From: Carboxylicivirga marina | Lineage (GTDB): Bacteria; Bacteroidota; Bacteroidia; Bacteroidales; Marinilabiliaceae | NCBI RefSeq assembly: GCF_016612505.1 | Contig: NZ_JAENRR010000008.1 | Coordinates: forward strand, 89,242-153,241 | DNA: 64,000 nt | Reading direction: 5' to 3' | Shown here: one piece after another, positions 19,184 through 27,725 of the stretch | Position numbering within the stretch: the first letter of the stretch is position 1 | Layout of the letters: each line of letters opens with the position of its first letter | Made by a program: the position numbers and the translations under genes | Notes under the pieces: model-generated | The model's input: only the letters and a program-made list of their open reading frames with translations | Database searches by the model: none | What the model was told of the DNA's origin: nothing

Positions 19184-19777
19184 ATGAAAAAAGGGATTTT
19201 AACAGCTTTAGGCCTACTAACCTTCGCTTTTGTATCGGGTAAAGATTATCAGCAGGACTTAAATAATTTTTCCAAAAACTACCAACAGGTTCCATCGAAC
19301 ATTCATGCCTTTAGTGTTCAGTTATTCAATACAGTTGGCTATACTGATTTAGAAGCAAGTTTTTGGTTAACCGCATTTGACGAGGCTAAGCACAGCTTTA
19401 ACCTTAGGCTTGCTCATGAACGATTTGAAAGTCAATATTTTGGCATTGGCCTAGGCTATGGATACGATTTACGGATTAAACAGCATTCGTTTCAACCCTA
19501 TTTTACCTACAACCACGATGTGGAAACATGGAAGAATGGGGCCCTTGTAACCGGCTTGTATTACACCTATGGAGGCCGTTTCGATTTTGCTCTTGGCACT
19601 ACCAGCAACTTTAACAACCTAGGCTATAGTAACAACTCACATTGGATAGATGCCTATTACAATATCAAGGTTTATGGTGGTATGCAACTAGGTTTTGAAT
19701 ATTGCTTTATGAATGATTCATCTGAAAAATATTACGGCATCATCTTTCAAAAAACGCTTTGGCAGAAAAATAAATAG
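19184..19777 (+). CDS. Predicted outer-membrane beta-barrel protein of unknown function
   Basis: I do not recognise a named family. The 197-residue product starts with a signal peptide (MKKGILTALGLLTFAFVSG), followed by alternating amphipathic strands rich in Tyr, Phe and Gly (for example FGIGLGYGYDLRI and FQPYFTYNHDV), and ends in strand-like LGFEYCFMND and YYGIIFQKTLW. This pattern suggests an 8- to 10-strand barrel. The ATG at 19172 gives four extra residues ahead of the signal, so 19184 is preferred. It follows the S1-protein gene by 107 bp on the same strand. Confidence 0.7.
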   Translation: MKKGILTALGLLTFAFVSGKDYQQDLNNFSKNYQQVPSNIHAFSVQLFNTVGYTDLEASFWLTAFDEAKHSFNLRLAHERFESQYFGIGLGYGYDLRIKQHSFQPYFTYNHDVETWKNGALVTGLYYTYGGRFDFALGTTSNFNNLGYSNNSHWIDAYYNIKVYGGMQLGFEYCFMNDSSEKYYGIIFQKTLWQKNK

Positions 19778-19799
19778 GGCATTTGATAATCAAATGCCC
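19777..19799 (-). terminator. Terminator between convergent genes
   Basis: A 10-bp perfect stem (GGGCATTTGA / TCAAATGCCC) with a three-base loop. On the minus strand it is followed by TATTTATTTTTC, so it mainly serves the acyl-CoA dehydrogenase gene that ends 26 bp earlier. It overlaps the last base of the plus-strand stop codon. Confidence 0.7.
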
Positions 19800-19824
19800 C
19801 ATTCCATTCAACCAATTATAATTA

Positions 19825-21354
19825 TTAAGTATACATTAACCAGTCAGAATTTGACTGGTAATCTTCAATCACTTTTGTTTCGTTATTAACATTAAACGAC
19901 GAAAGTAGCGTCTGCATTTCCTGACGAAGATGTGATACAGTTCCATCAATTAGCTTCTCAGAAAAACCTTTATCACTTAATACCAGGACATGCTCCAATG
20001 AAATAACGCGACTTAATATTTGCCCCAACTCAACTAATTTGCGTTGCGGTACATTAAAGTCAAGCTCAAAATTAAACAAGTCTTTTACTAAACTGGCCGC
20101 ATTTGCTGTTAGCTCAAAGGATTTGATAAAGTCCAATAGGTTACCTTGTTTTGCCTTACGCATTAGTTTAATAACACTTTCCGATATTTGAGAATACAAC
20201 ATGTCGTTTGATCCTTCAAAAATTTGAAACGGACGGCTATCGACGGTAGAGCGACCTGCAATATGATTTAACTTGTAACCCTTAGCTCCCACCAGTTGCA
20301 ATAACGTTTGCGAAGCAGACTGCATCATATCCGTAGATAAGCTTTTTACAGCATTCGCTTCAATTCCCGCCATTGATAAATCGTTGATTAATCCTGCTTT
20401 TTTGCTACTATTTACACAATAGGCCGACACGGTGGTAAAATATGATTGTAACTGGCTTATGCGTTGCTGCACCTGATCGTAGCTCAATAAACTTTTGCCA
20501 CTAACAAAGCGCTTCTGACAATGCTCAATGGCTTCATCCATCATCCTTTGAATAAAGCCCATGGCCATTCCTGGAAATGACATGCGGCTACGGTGCAATA
20601 GATCAAGCATTAGCTTAACACCCGATTTTTCAGGTACCAATTTCTGCACGCCCGGTATCTGAACATCTATTCTATTACGCCCGTATGGAATTTGGTATAA
20701 ACCTAGGTTTTCAAAGAACTCTTCAACGACAATTCCCTGATTTGGCTGAGTCACATCACAAATAAAGAAATCTAAATCTCGTGCCAGACGCCCTTCACCT
20801 GTATCTTTACGGGCGGTTAACAACCAAAAATCGGCCCATCCTGTTAAACCTGCCCAATGTTTCGTTCCTTTTAAATGTGCGAACTTGTCATTTTCAACAA
20901 ACGAAGTCCGCATACTTAAGGCATCACTACCAAAATCAGGTTCGGTAATCATCAGACCACCCATATTTTGCTGTTCGATAAAACGCTTTAGAACAGCAAC
21001 TTTAGCCTCGGGCTGCCCGGCTTTAATTACTGGCTGCAGAAATAAAGCCATATTGATACCAAAAGTTAACGATAGTGCCAACGATTCGTATGAGGCTGCA
21101 GACATCAATGCAATGCTTTCTTTAACATCGCCACCTAAGCCTCCATACTCTTTTGGAATAATAGCTGAAAATGGATTCACCGACATGATTTCACGCATCA
21201 CAAATGGAGGCATCCCTCGTTTAATTCCTAATTCATTAATATCACTTCTTTCGTGATATACGCTTCGCATTTTATTCTTTAAACCATCGAGCACGTTTGA
21301 GAATTGATTCTTCAAATCACCACTCTCCTCTTTTATCATTTCCGTTTTAAACAT
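19825..21354 (-). CDS. Acyl-CoA dehydrogenase family protein
   Basis: FAD-dependent oxidation of an acyl-CoA thioester. The 509 residues are longer than a basic acyl-CoA dehydrogenase (about 380) because of a C-terminal extension of about 120 residues. Seen: N-terminal helical domain with IPKEYGGLGGDVKES (about 60-80), middle beta domain with the GLMITEPDFGSDALSMRT FAD-binding stretch (about 150-172) and KGTKHWAGLTGWAD, and the C-terminal helical domain with QIFEGSNDMLYSQI, where Glu380 is in the position of the catalytic base. Single gene; electron acceptor genes are not nearby. The physiological substrate cannot be told. Confidence 0.88.
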   Translation of the reverse strand: MFKTEMIKEESGDLKNQFSNVLDGLKNKMRSVYHERSDINELGIKRGMPPFVMREIMSVNPFSAIIPKEYGGLGGDVKESIALMSAASYESLALSLTFGINMALFLQPVIKAGQPEAKVAVLKRFIEQQNMGGLMITEPDFGSDALSMRTSFVENDKFAHLKGTKHWAGLTGWADFWLLTARKDTGEGRLARDLDFFICDVTQPNQGIVVEEFFENLGLYQIPYGRNRIDVQIPGVQKLVPEKSGVKLMLDLLHRSRMSFPGMAMGFIQRMMDEAIEHCQKRFVSGKSLLSYDQVQQRISQLQSYFTTVSAYCVNSSKKAGLINDLSMAGIEANAVKSLSTDMMQSASQTLLQLVGAKGYKLNHIAGRSTVDSRPFQIFEGSNDMLYSQISESVIKLMRKAKQGNLLDFIKSFELTANAASLVKDLFNFELDFNVPQRKLVELGQILSRVISLEHVLVLSDKGFSEKLIDGTVSHLRQEMQTLLSSFNVNNETKVIEDYQSNSDWLMYT

Positions 21355-21777
21355 TCATATTGTTTTATGGAAGTCTGAATTGCTTAGAAAGATTAATAAT
21401 GAGCCACACACACATTCAACCGAGGTACACAAATTCGCAACTATCCTAATTAACTTAAAATTAATGCACGAATGTATTCAATAGTTTTGAAATTATGTAG
21501 ATTTTGAGATGTTTTTATCTTTTTATATGAAATTTTAGCAAAAAACGTTTAGAAAATACTACCATTAGTTATAAAAAACCGATTTAATAAATCATTTGGT
21601 CGAATATTTCGAATTAGAAACTCAACATCTACATGCATTCACCTATAGATTTTGGTCACTGGTCAAAACTAACACTAATTGTTGATTACTTCTTCATCAA
21701 ACTAGTAACCCTAGAGTACTACCGTCGTATTTCATTTCAATTACGCACATTAAAAAATCTACAAATTGAATAGTCGC
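21355..21777. other. Gene-free divergent spacer
   Basis: AT-rich spacer between the divergent acyl-CoA dehydrogenase and OmpL47-like genes. It must hold both promoters, but no perfect TAnnTTTG box was found in either direction. No repeats, RNA genes or long palindromes stand out. Confidence 0.5.
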
Positions 21778-23556
21778 ATGTCATTGAAAAAAATCTTGAA
21801 CACTTTATTGGCATTATTGCTTTTTGCAGGAATAATACAAGCACAAGAACAAGCTAGTCATCCCAAAAAAATGTATCGAAATGAAGCTGGCAGACTATTT
21901 GCCAATAAGCATCAACCCATGTACTTAATGCTTTCAACTAGTCCTGGCGCAGAAGGTGATTCACAACGCTTAGAAAGTGAAAGCTCACCCAAATATGCTA
22001 ATCCTTTCTATTTCGACTCAGAAGGTTTAAACACCATTCGTACCCCTTCCCAAGTCGATCCTGAAACAAAGAAGTTGGTATATCCGGTCGCCGATGTGGT
22101 ATTTGAAGTTTATGCCGATGGTATTGCACCAACAACAAAAGCTACTTTTAATAAGGCTAAAAAGTACCTTCGGAATGACAGTCTATATTATGGTGACGGA
22201 CTTCAGATTGAATTAAGTGCTAATGATAAAACGTCAGGCCTTGAAGCTATATATTATAGTGTCAATGGCACTGCATTTAAGCAATACAGCGATATCATAA
22301 AGCTTACTGAAGAAAATCACTACTCGCTTAAGTATTACAGCGTTGATAATGTTGGTAATATTGAAGCATTAAAAGAAAAGCAGTTTACAATCGACAAAAC
22401 ACCACCTGCTGTTAATTGGAAATTAGTCGGCGATGTGTCTGGAAAAACGGTATCGGCCCGTTCAAAAATTGAATTAATGGCTGTAGACAAATCATCGGGC
22501 GTTAGCCATATTAAATATCAACTAAACAATGAGCCAGTTAAAACATACACTCAAGCAATTAACCTGAGTATGATTGAAAACGGAAACCATGATTTTAAAT
22601 TTTGGGCCAGCGACAAAGTTGGTAACCGTTCTGACGGAAGCAGTCATACACAGGACATTGCTGGTGGTGACATGACCGCTTTTTCTTTTGTAATTGACTA
22701 TGATCCACCAGAAGCTATTGCCAGCATTGAAGGTGACCAATATCAAGGCAAATACTTATATGTATCTGAGCGAAGTAAATGTATACTTGATGCCAAAGAC
22801 AATCAACTGGTTATTGACAGAACCATGTATGGCCTCAATCGAGTGGAAATTGATAAGCAATACCAAGGACCATTTGCATTTGATACTGAAAAAGACCTGC
22901 AGGCCATCTACTTTGAATCATATGATATGGTCGAAAATAAGTCAAAACCAGGCAAACTAACAGTTTTTATGGACACTGAAGCTCCTTTGTCAGGAATCGA
23001 TTATAGTGGCCCTCAATTCTTTAATCGTGATACTTTGTTTATTAACAAGTCAACCAACATTAATCTATTTTCTGAGGACAATGCTTCGGGTGTACAAAAG
23101 ATTGTTTCCAAGATAAATGGCAAGCAGGAACAAGAAACCTCTAGTTTTAAAATACCTGAAGAAGGTTTTTATGAAATCAAATTTTCATCGGTGGATAATG
23201 TCAATAACAAAGAAACAGCAAAAACCAGTCAACTGTATGTCGATAATGAAGGGCCTGATGTTTTTATCAATTTCAGCATAAAACCAACTCGTCAGGAATC
23301 AGTGGATGGTAAGAATATAAATGTTTATCCTCCATTTGTTAAACTCTACATTGGTGCAACTGACAAACATTGTGGCACTAAAGATATTTATTACAGTGTT
23401 GACGGCGGCACAATGAAAAACTATAATGGCAACGGTTCTCCATCAAACATGGAACTATTTAAAGAAGAACGTATTTATAGTGTAAAGGTCGAAGCCACTG
23501 ACAAATTAGGGAATGGTAAAGCTGAAACATTACAATTCAAGATTTCGAGGAATTAA
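21778..23556 (+). CDS. Secreted protein with OmpL47-like / Ig-like repeats
   Basis: Exported protein of 592 residues. A signal peptide (MSLKKILNTLLALLLFAG, cut near IQAQ) is followed by four to five repeats of about 90 residues. Each carries a motif like SGLEAIYYSVNG, SGVSHIKYQLNN, SGVQKIVSKING or CGTKDIYYSVDG, then a YSLKYYSVDNVGN- or IKFSSVDNVNN-type strand pair, and DKTPP- or DTEAPLSG-type linkers. These are hallmarks of OmpL47 / chitobiase-like beta-sandwich repeats used in adhesion or surface binding. No catalytic domain is visible and there is no C-terminal type IX sorting signal that I can recognise. The frame can also open at a TTG at 21766, but the ATG at 21778 fits the signal peptide. 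Confidence 0.75.
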   Translation: MSLKKILNTLLALLLFAGIIQAQEQASHPKKMYRNEAGRLFANKHQPMYLMLSTSPGAEGDSQRLESESSPKYANPFYFDSEGLNTIRTPSQVDPETKKLVYPVADVVFEVYADGIAPTTKATFNKAKKYLRNDSLYYGDGLQIELSANDKTSGLEAIYYSVNGTAFKQYSDIIKLTEENHYSLKYYSVDNVGNIEALKEKQFTIDKTPPAVNWKLVGDVSGKTVSARSKIELMAVDKSSGVSHIKYQLNNEPVKTYTQAINLSMIENGNHDFKFWASDKVGNRSDGSSHTQDIAGGDMTAFSFVIDYDPPEAIASIEGDQYQGKYLYVSERSKCILDAKDNQLVIDRTMYGLNRVEIDKQYQGPFAFDTEKDLQAIYFESYDMVENKSKPGKLTVFMDTEAPLSGIDYSGPQFFNRDTLFINKSTNINLFSEDNASGVQKIVSKINGKQEQETSSFKIPEEGFYEIKFSSVDNVNNKETAKTSQLYVDNEGPDVFINFSIKPTRQESVDGKNINVYPPFVKLYIGATDKHCGTKDIYYSVDGGTMKNYNGNGSPSNMELFKEERIYSVKVEATDKLGNGKAETLQFKISRN

Positions 23557-23574
23557 CCTAAGCTAAAAGACATG

Positions 23575-23608
23575 AAAAATGGCGAAGTAATTACACTTCG
23601 CCATTTTT
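23575..23608. terminator. Bidirectional terminator
   Basis: Stem GGCGAAGT / ACTTCGCC extended by AAAAAT / ATTTTT, six-base loop, T runs on both strands. It lies 18 bp after the OmpL47-like gene and 40 bp after the end of convergent hydG. Confidence 0.8.
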
Positions 23609-23647
23609 TATATTAGTTACTGAACCAATAATCGGGTTCAATTTAAT

Positions 23648-25081
23648 TTAAAAATACAAATCTCGCTCACCATCTTTTATCTTCCCTAAGCGCTCAATTA
23701 ACTTACCTTTAAAACGCTCGTCTTCATAGTCTTTTAAACTATCCTCAATAAGTTGATAGCCTTTTTCCTTGGTAGATGCAGGGGCATAATCCTCAAGGTA
23801 TTCAGCCAATGTTAATATGGCATTGGGCTGACAAAACCGCTTAATAAAACCAGGCACCGAAAATTCCATAAAGTGCTCACCCGTACGATTTAATCGATAG
23901 CAGGCGGTACAAAACGAAGGAATATAACCATCTTCAACCAACTCTTCCATCACCTCGTTAAGCGAACGATCATCACAGATTTCAAACTGCTCATGATCTA
24001 AATCCTGCTGTTCTTTGTGGCTGGTATAACCTTTCATTTCGATATTGGTTCCACCATCTATTTGAGAAACTCCGTATTGTAATATTTCGTCACGAATATA
24101 TCCAGGTTCACGTGCAGTTAGTATCAAGCCTGTATATGGCACAGCCAAACGAAGAATAGCCACCAACTTAGTGAAATCAGCATCACTTACTTCGTATTTT
24201 TTATCCACCTCAAAACCAGAAGCAGACTGAATTCGCGGAAATGAAATCGTATGCGGACCAACATTGTAAACAGCTTCAAAATGATTAACATGGCGTAATA
24301 AGCCCACCACTTCGAAACGCCAGTCGTACAGTCCGAATAAAGCACCAATACCAACATCATCTATTCCACCTTCCTGAGCGCGATCTAATCCTGTTAAGCG
24401 CCAATCGAAATGTTTCTTAGTTCCTTTAATATGTACTTTCTCATATGTTGGCTTGTGGTAGGTTTCCTGGAAAATCTGATAGGTCCCGATACCAGCCTCT
24501 TTTACAATTTTGTAACCTTCAACATCGAGCGGGGCCGCATTAATATTGACACGACGAATTTCGCCATTTTCGTGCTTAACGTCGTATACAATTTTTACTG
24601 TATCAGCAATAAATTGAGCATCATAGCGCGGGTGCTCACCATAAACTAAAATCAAACGTTTATGCCCCGTATCTTCAAGCGCCACAACCTGATCGATGAT
24701 ATCCTGCTTACCAAGCGTTAAACGTTCCTGCTTTTTATTGCTTGAGCGAAAACCACAATACGTACAATCATTGATGCATAAATTACCGACATACAATGGT
24801 GCAAAAAGTACAATACGTTTACCGTATACCTGCTCTTTTAACTGCTTGGCTGCTGTTTTAATAGCATCAACCATTTCAGGCTCATTGGCATTAACTAATA
24901 TGGCCGTTTCCTGCAAGCTTAGGCGATTCTTATTTAACGATTTGGCAATAACTGCTTCCACCTGCTCCATGCTAGGATTGAGATGAGAACCTATTATTTC
25001 ATGAATTTCATCGGCATCGATAAAACTCTCCATTGGCTTATCGGCCAGCTTATATTGCTGAGGATTATAAATTATTGACAT
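23648..25081 (-). CDS. hydG: [FeFe]-hydrogenase maturase HydG (radical SAM tyrosine lyase)
   Basis: Cleaves tyrosine to p-cresol and dehydroglycine and makes the CO and cyanide ligands of the hydrogenase H-cluster. Of 477 residues. The radical-SAM CX3CX2C motif (CINDCTYC) is at Cys102, 106 and 109. The C-terminal CX2CX22C motif (CTAC...FC) that binds the auxiliary cluster is intact, and this separates HydG from ThiH. An ATG at 25108 adds nine residues; 25081 is preferred because the promoter-proximal leader is then longer and the N-terminus matches the family. A separate transcript, 3' of the hydABC operon with a terminator in between. HydE and HydF are not in this window and must be encoded elsewhere if the hydrogenases are active. 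Confidence 0.95.
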   Translation of the reverse strand: MSIIYNPQQYKLADKPMESFIDADEIHEIIGSHLNPSMEQVEAVIAKSLNKNRLSLQETAILVNANEPEMVDAIKTAAKQLKEQVYGKRIVLFAPLYVGNLCINDCTYCGFRSSNKKQERLTLGKQDIIDQVVALEDTGHKRLILVYGEHPRYDAQFIADTVKIVYDVKHENGEIRRVNINAAPLDVEGYKIVKEAGIGTYQIFQETYHKPTYEKVHIKGTKKHFDWRLTGLDRAQEGGIDDVGIGALFGLYDWRFEVVGLLRHVNHFEAVYNVGPHTISFPRIQSASGFEVDKKYEVSDADFTKLVAILRLAVPYTGLILTAREPGYIRDEILQYGVSQIDGGTNIEMKGYTSHKEQQDLDHEQFEICDDRSLNEVMEELVEDGYIPSFCTACYRLNRTGEHFMEFSVPGFIKRFCQPNAILTLAEYLEDYAPASTKEKGYQLIEDSLKDYEDERFKGKLIERLGKIKDGERDLYF

Positions 25082-25124
25082 TTCTATAGCTTTTACCTGA
25101 TGTCCCAATCACGACTTCGTGGCT

Positions 25125-25132
25125 CAAAATTA
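25125..25132 (-). promoter_or_regulatory. hydG: Candidate -7 box for hydG
   Basis: TAATTTTG on the minus strand matches TAnnTTTG, 43 bp before the chosen hydG start. The -33 element is poor (ATTG-like). Confidence 0.45.
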
Positions 25133-25314
25133 GGTGTTTTAGACTGATTTAAGCAATAAATTACCAGAATAATTAGCTGTTAAAAAACAGCATTACAGCA
25201 GTTAATTTATAGATTAAGTCGAATACCATTAGCATTGTATCAAATTGACATATTCAGTCACTGTATTTTTTATTGAATAAAGAATAATTACCGTTTTCCT
25301 ATCAATACAAATAA

Positions 25315-25343
25315 CAAAAAACCGCCTCACTAAGGTAAGGCGG
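25315..25343 (-). terminator. Terminator of the hydABC operon
   Basis: Stem CCGCCT / AGGCGG, 10-base loop, followed on the minus strand by TTTTTTG. It starts 22 bp after the hydC stop and separates the hydrogenase operon from hydG. Confidence 0.8.
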
Positions 25344-25365
25344 CTCCATTTTTGAAACATGTATT

Positions 25366-25842
25366 TTATTTGTACTCTTCTAAAATACCTTTTACATCTT
25401 CAGCAGCTACGCGACCGTAAACTTTTTCGCCTACAGTAACTACAGGTGCTAAACCACAAGCTCCTACACAACGCAGGCAACTGATTGAAAACTTACCATC
25501 TTCGGTAGTTTCTCCTACTTTTACATCAAGATGACGCTTAAATTCATCCAAGACTTTCTCAGCTCCACGAACATAACAAGCTGTACCCATACAAATTGAA
25601 ATTGGGTGCTCACCTTTTGGTATCATCGAGAAGAATGAGTAAAACGTAACCACACCATAAACGTGTGCAACCGATACGTTCATTTCGTTTGCTACTAACT
25701 CCTGAACTTCTGCCGGAAGGTATCCGAAAAGTTCCTGAGCTGCATGAAGTGCGTTAATCAACTCGCCTCCTTCGTTACCGAGTTTCTTACATACTTCTTT
25801 TAATTCGTCCACCTTGCCGGCGGGTAATTTTATATCTGCCAT
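25366..25842 (-). CDS. hydC: HydC, NuoE-like [2Fe-2S] subunit of electron-bifurcating hydrogenase
   Basis: Small electron-transfer subunit of the trimeric HydABC hydrogenase. Of 158 residues. A helical N-terminal half (about 1-75) is followed by a thioredoxin-like [2Fe-2S] domain with ligand pairs CMGTAC and CVGAC (the latter within CLRCVGAC). An in-frame start at 25878 adds 12 residues that overlap the spacer repeat, so the ATG at 25842 is chosen. Follows hydA after a spacer that carries an unusual repeat hairpin. Last gene before the operon terminator. Confidence 0.93.
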   Translation of the reverse strand: MADIKLPAGKVDELKEVCKKLGNEGGELINALHAAQELFGYLPAEVQELVANEMNVSVAHVYGVVTFYSFFSMIPKGEHPISICMGTACYVRGAEKVLDEFKRHLDVKVGETTEDGKFSISCLRCVGACGLAPVVTVGEKVYGRVAAEDVKGILEEYK

Positions 25843-25868
25843 TTTTCTTTTCTTTAAGATAAAAGATT

Positions 25869-25923
25869 CAAGTATCAAGTATCAAGACTAAATTGCATCC
25901 TGATACTTATAGCTTGATACTTT
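25869..25923 (-). repeat. Stutter repeat and hairpin between hydA and hydC
   Basis: CAAGTATCAAGTATCAAG (25869-25886) holds two overlapping copies of AAGTATCAAG, and its exact reverse complement CTTGATACTT is at 25913-25922. The RNA can form a 10-bp stem with a 26-base loop between two subunit genes. The 17-mer AGTATCAAGTATCAAGA recurs at 31297-31313. Confidence 0.6.
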
Positions 25924-25924
25924 T

Positions 25925-27691
25925 TTAGATTTCAACCTTCTTTTTCTTATCGTAATAGTGCGTGTGAAGCAACTCATGCGACTTATGCCCACATGGTTCA
26001 CCTAAGAACTCAGAATATAACTTCTGAATAAATGGATTCTCATGCGACTTACGAATAACTTTTCCTTTATCTTCTTCGTAAATGGCTTTCTGACGCTTCT
26101 TCAACACTTCAACATCACCATGGTGATATGGCTGACCACCACCACCGATACATCCACCAGGACATGCCATGATTTCAATCGCATGGAACTGTGATTTACC
26201 AGCTCTGATATCTTCTAATAATTGACGTGCGTTACCTAATCCATGGGCAATACCAATGTTGATAGGAAGACCATCAAAATCGATAGTTGCCGAACGAATA
26301 CCATCGAAACCACGTAACTCTTCAAAGTCAAGCTTTGGAAGTGGCTTTTTAGTGTGTACTTCGTAAGCTGTACGAACAGCGGCTTCAATTACACCTCCGG
26401 TTGTCCCAAAAATAACAGCAGCACCAGTTGACTCACCAAGTGGCTGGTCAAAATCATCATCTTCTAATGCTTCAAAGTTAAGGTTGGCATTACGAATCAT
26501 CTGTGCCAACTCACGAGTAGATATTGAAAGGTTCACATCCGGATCACCATCTACCTTGAACTCATCACGAGCACACTCATATTTCTTAGCCAAACATGGC
26601 ATAACAGATACAACAACTACATCTTCACGCTTCTGCTTAAGTTGGTCTGCAAAATATGTTTTGGCAATAGCACCAAACATTTGCTGAGGCGATTTAGCTG
26701 TAGACGGTATATCTATCATATCAGGAAACTGATGTTCGAAGAAATTCACCCAACCAGGACAACATGAAGTCAAGATTGGTAATTTCACATCTTTATCTCC
26801 TGCCAGGTGCTTCCCTAAACGATCAAGTAGCTCAGTGCCCTCTTCCATAATGGTAAGGTCGGCAGCAAAGTCAGTATCAAACACATGATCGAAACCTAGC
26901 TTACGCAATGCAGAAACCATTTTACCAGTTACTAAAGTACCAGCATCCATACCAAACTCCTCACCTAACGCAGCACGCACAGCTGGGGCCGTTTGTACAA
27001 TCACTGTCTTCTTAGGATCAACAATGGCATCCATTACTTTGGCTGAGCTATCACGCTCTGTTAAAGCTCCTGTTGGACAAACAGCCACACACTGGCCACA
27101 GAATGTACAAGCCGAATGATCTAAATCCATCTCGAAAGCCGGTGCAACTACTGATTCAAAACCACGGTTAACAGCTGAAAGTACACCAACTGTCTGTACA
27201 TCGTTACAAGCAGTTTCGCATCGACGACACATGATACATTTCTCCATTTCGCGAACGATAGCCGGAGATTCATCACTCTTGTAAGAGTTCTTCTCGCCCT
27301 GGTAACGCACTTCGCGAATACCTAAATTCTGTGCCATTGTTTGTAGCTCACAATCGCCTGACTTAGAGCACACTAAACATTCGAATGGATGATCTGATAA
27401 GATCAACTCCATTACTGTACGACGTGCATTAACCACACGAACCGAGTGAGTTAGAATGTCCATACCTTCGGTACATTCTGTCTTACAAGCTGGTGCCAGG
27501 TTACGACGACCTTCAACTTCAACCACGCAAACACGACATCCGCCTGGCTTATTCTCAATGTTCATATCGTGCAGCTTCATGTGACATAGAGTTGGAATAT
27601 CCACCCCGATGTTTTTGGCTGCCTCTAAGATGGTAGTTCCTTTTTCAACAACTACCTTTTTATTATCTATGCTTAATTGAACGATTTCCAT
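25925..27691 (-). CDS. hydA: HydA, catalytic [FeFe]-hydrogenase subunit (set 1, canonical)
   Basis: Produces or consumes H2 at the H-cluster. Of 588 residues with the full M3-type order: N-terminal [2Fe-2S] domain (CHMKLHDM...CRVC...C, about 36-70), His-ligated [4Fe-4S] (HPFECLVCSKSGDC), two-cluster ferredoxin (CIMCRRCETAC and CTFCGQCVAVC) and the H domain. All H-cluster motifs are intact: TSCCPGW with proton-relay Cys310 and ligand Cys311, MPCLAKKYE with Cys366, and MACPGGC with Cys510 and Cys514. Together with HydB and HydC it should form an NAD- and ferredoxin-linked, electron-bifurcating or NADH-dependent enzyme. Distance to hydB is 34 bp. Confidence 0.96.
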   Translation of the reverse strand: MEIVQLSIDNKKVVVEKGTTILEAAKNIGVDIPTLCHMKLHDMNIENKPGGCRVCVVEVEGRRNLAPACKTECTEGMDILTHSVRVVNARRTVMELILSDHPFECLVCSKSGDCELQTMAQNLGIREVRYQGEKNSYKSDESPAIVREMEKCIMCRRCETACNDVQTVGVLSAVNRGFESVVAPAFEMDLDHSACTFCGQCVAVCPTGALTERDSSAKVMDAIVDPKKTVIVQTAPAVRAALGEEFGMDAGTLVTGKMVSALRKLGFDHVFDTDFAADLTIMEEGTELLDRLGKHLAGDKDVKLPILTSCCPGWVNFFEHQFPDMIDIPSTAKSPQQMFGAIAKTYFADQLKQKREDVVVVSVMPCLAKKYECARDEFKVDGDPDVNLSISTRELAQMIRNANLNFEALEDDDFDQPLGESTGAAVIFGTTGGVIEAAVRTAYEVHTKKPLPKLDFEELRGFDGIRSATIDFDGLPINIGIAHGLGNARQLLEDIRAGKSQFHAIEIMACPGGCIGGGGQPYHHGDVEVLKKRQKAIYEEDKGKVIRKSHENPFIQKLYSEFLGEPCGHKSHELLHTHYYDKKKKVEI

Positions 27692-27725
27692 TCTTCTATC
27701 TTTTACTGTTCAAAAACTGGTTTGG

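Noticed and set aside
21651..21669. TTTTG...CAAAA palindrome in the divergent spacer
   Set aside because: Stem of only five AT-rich pairs; such matches are common by chance in this low-GC sequence.
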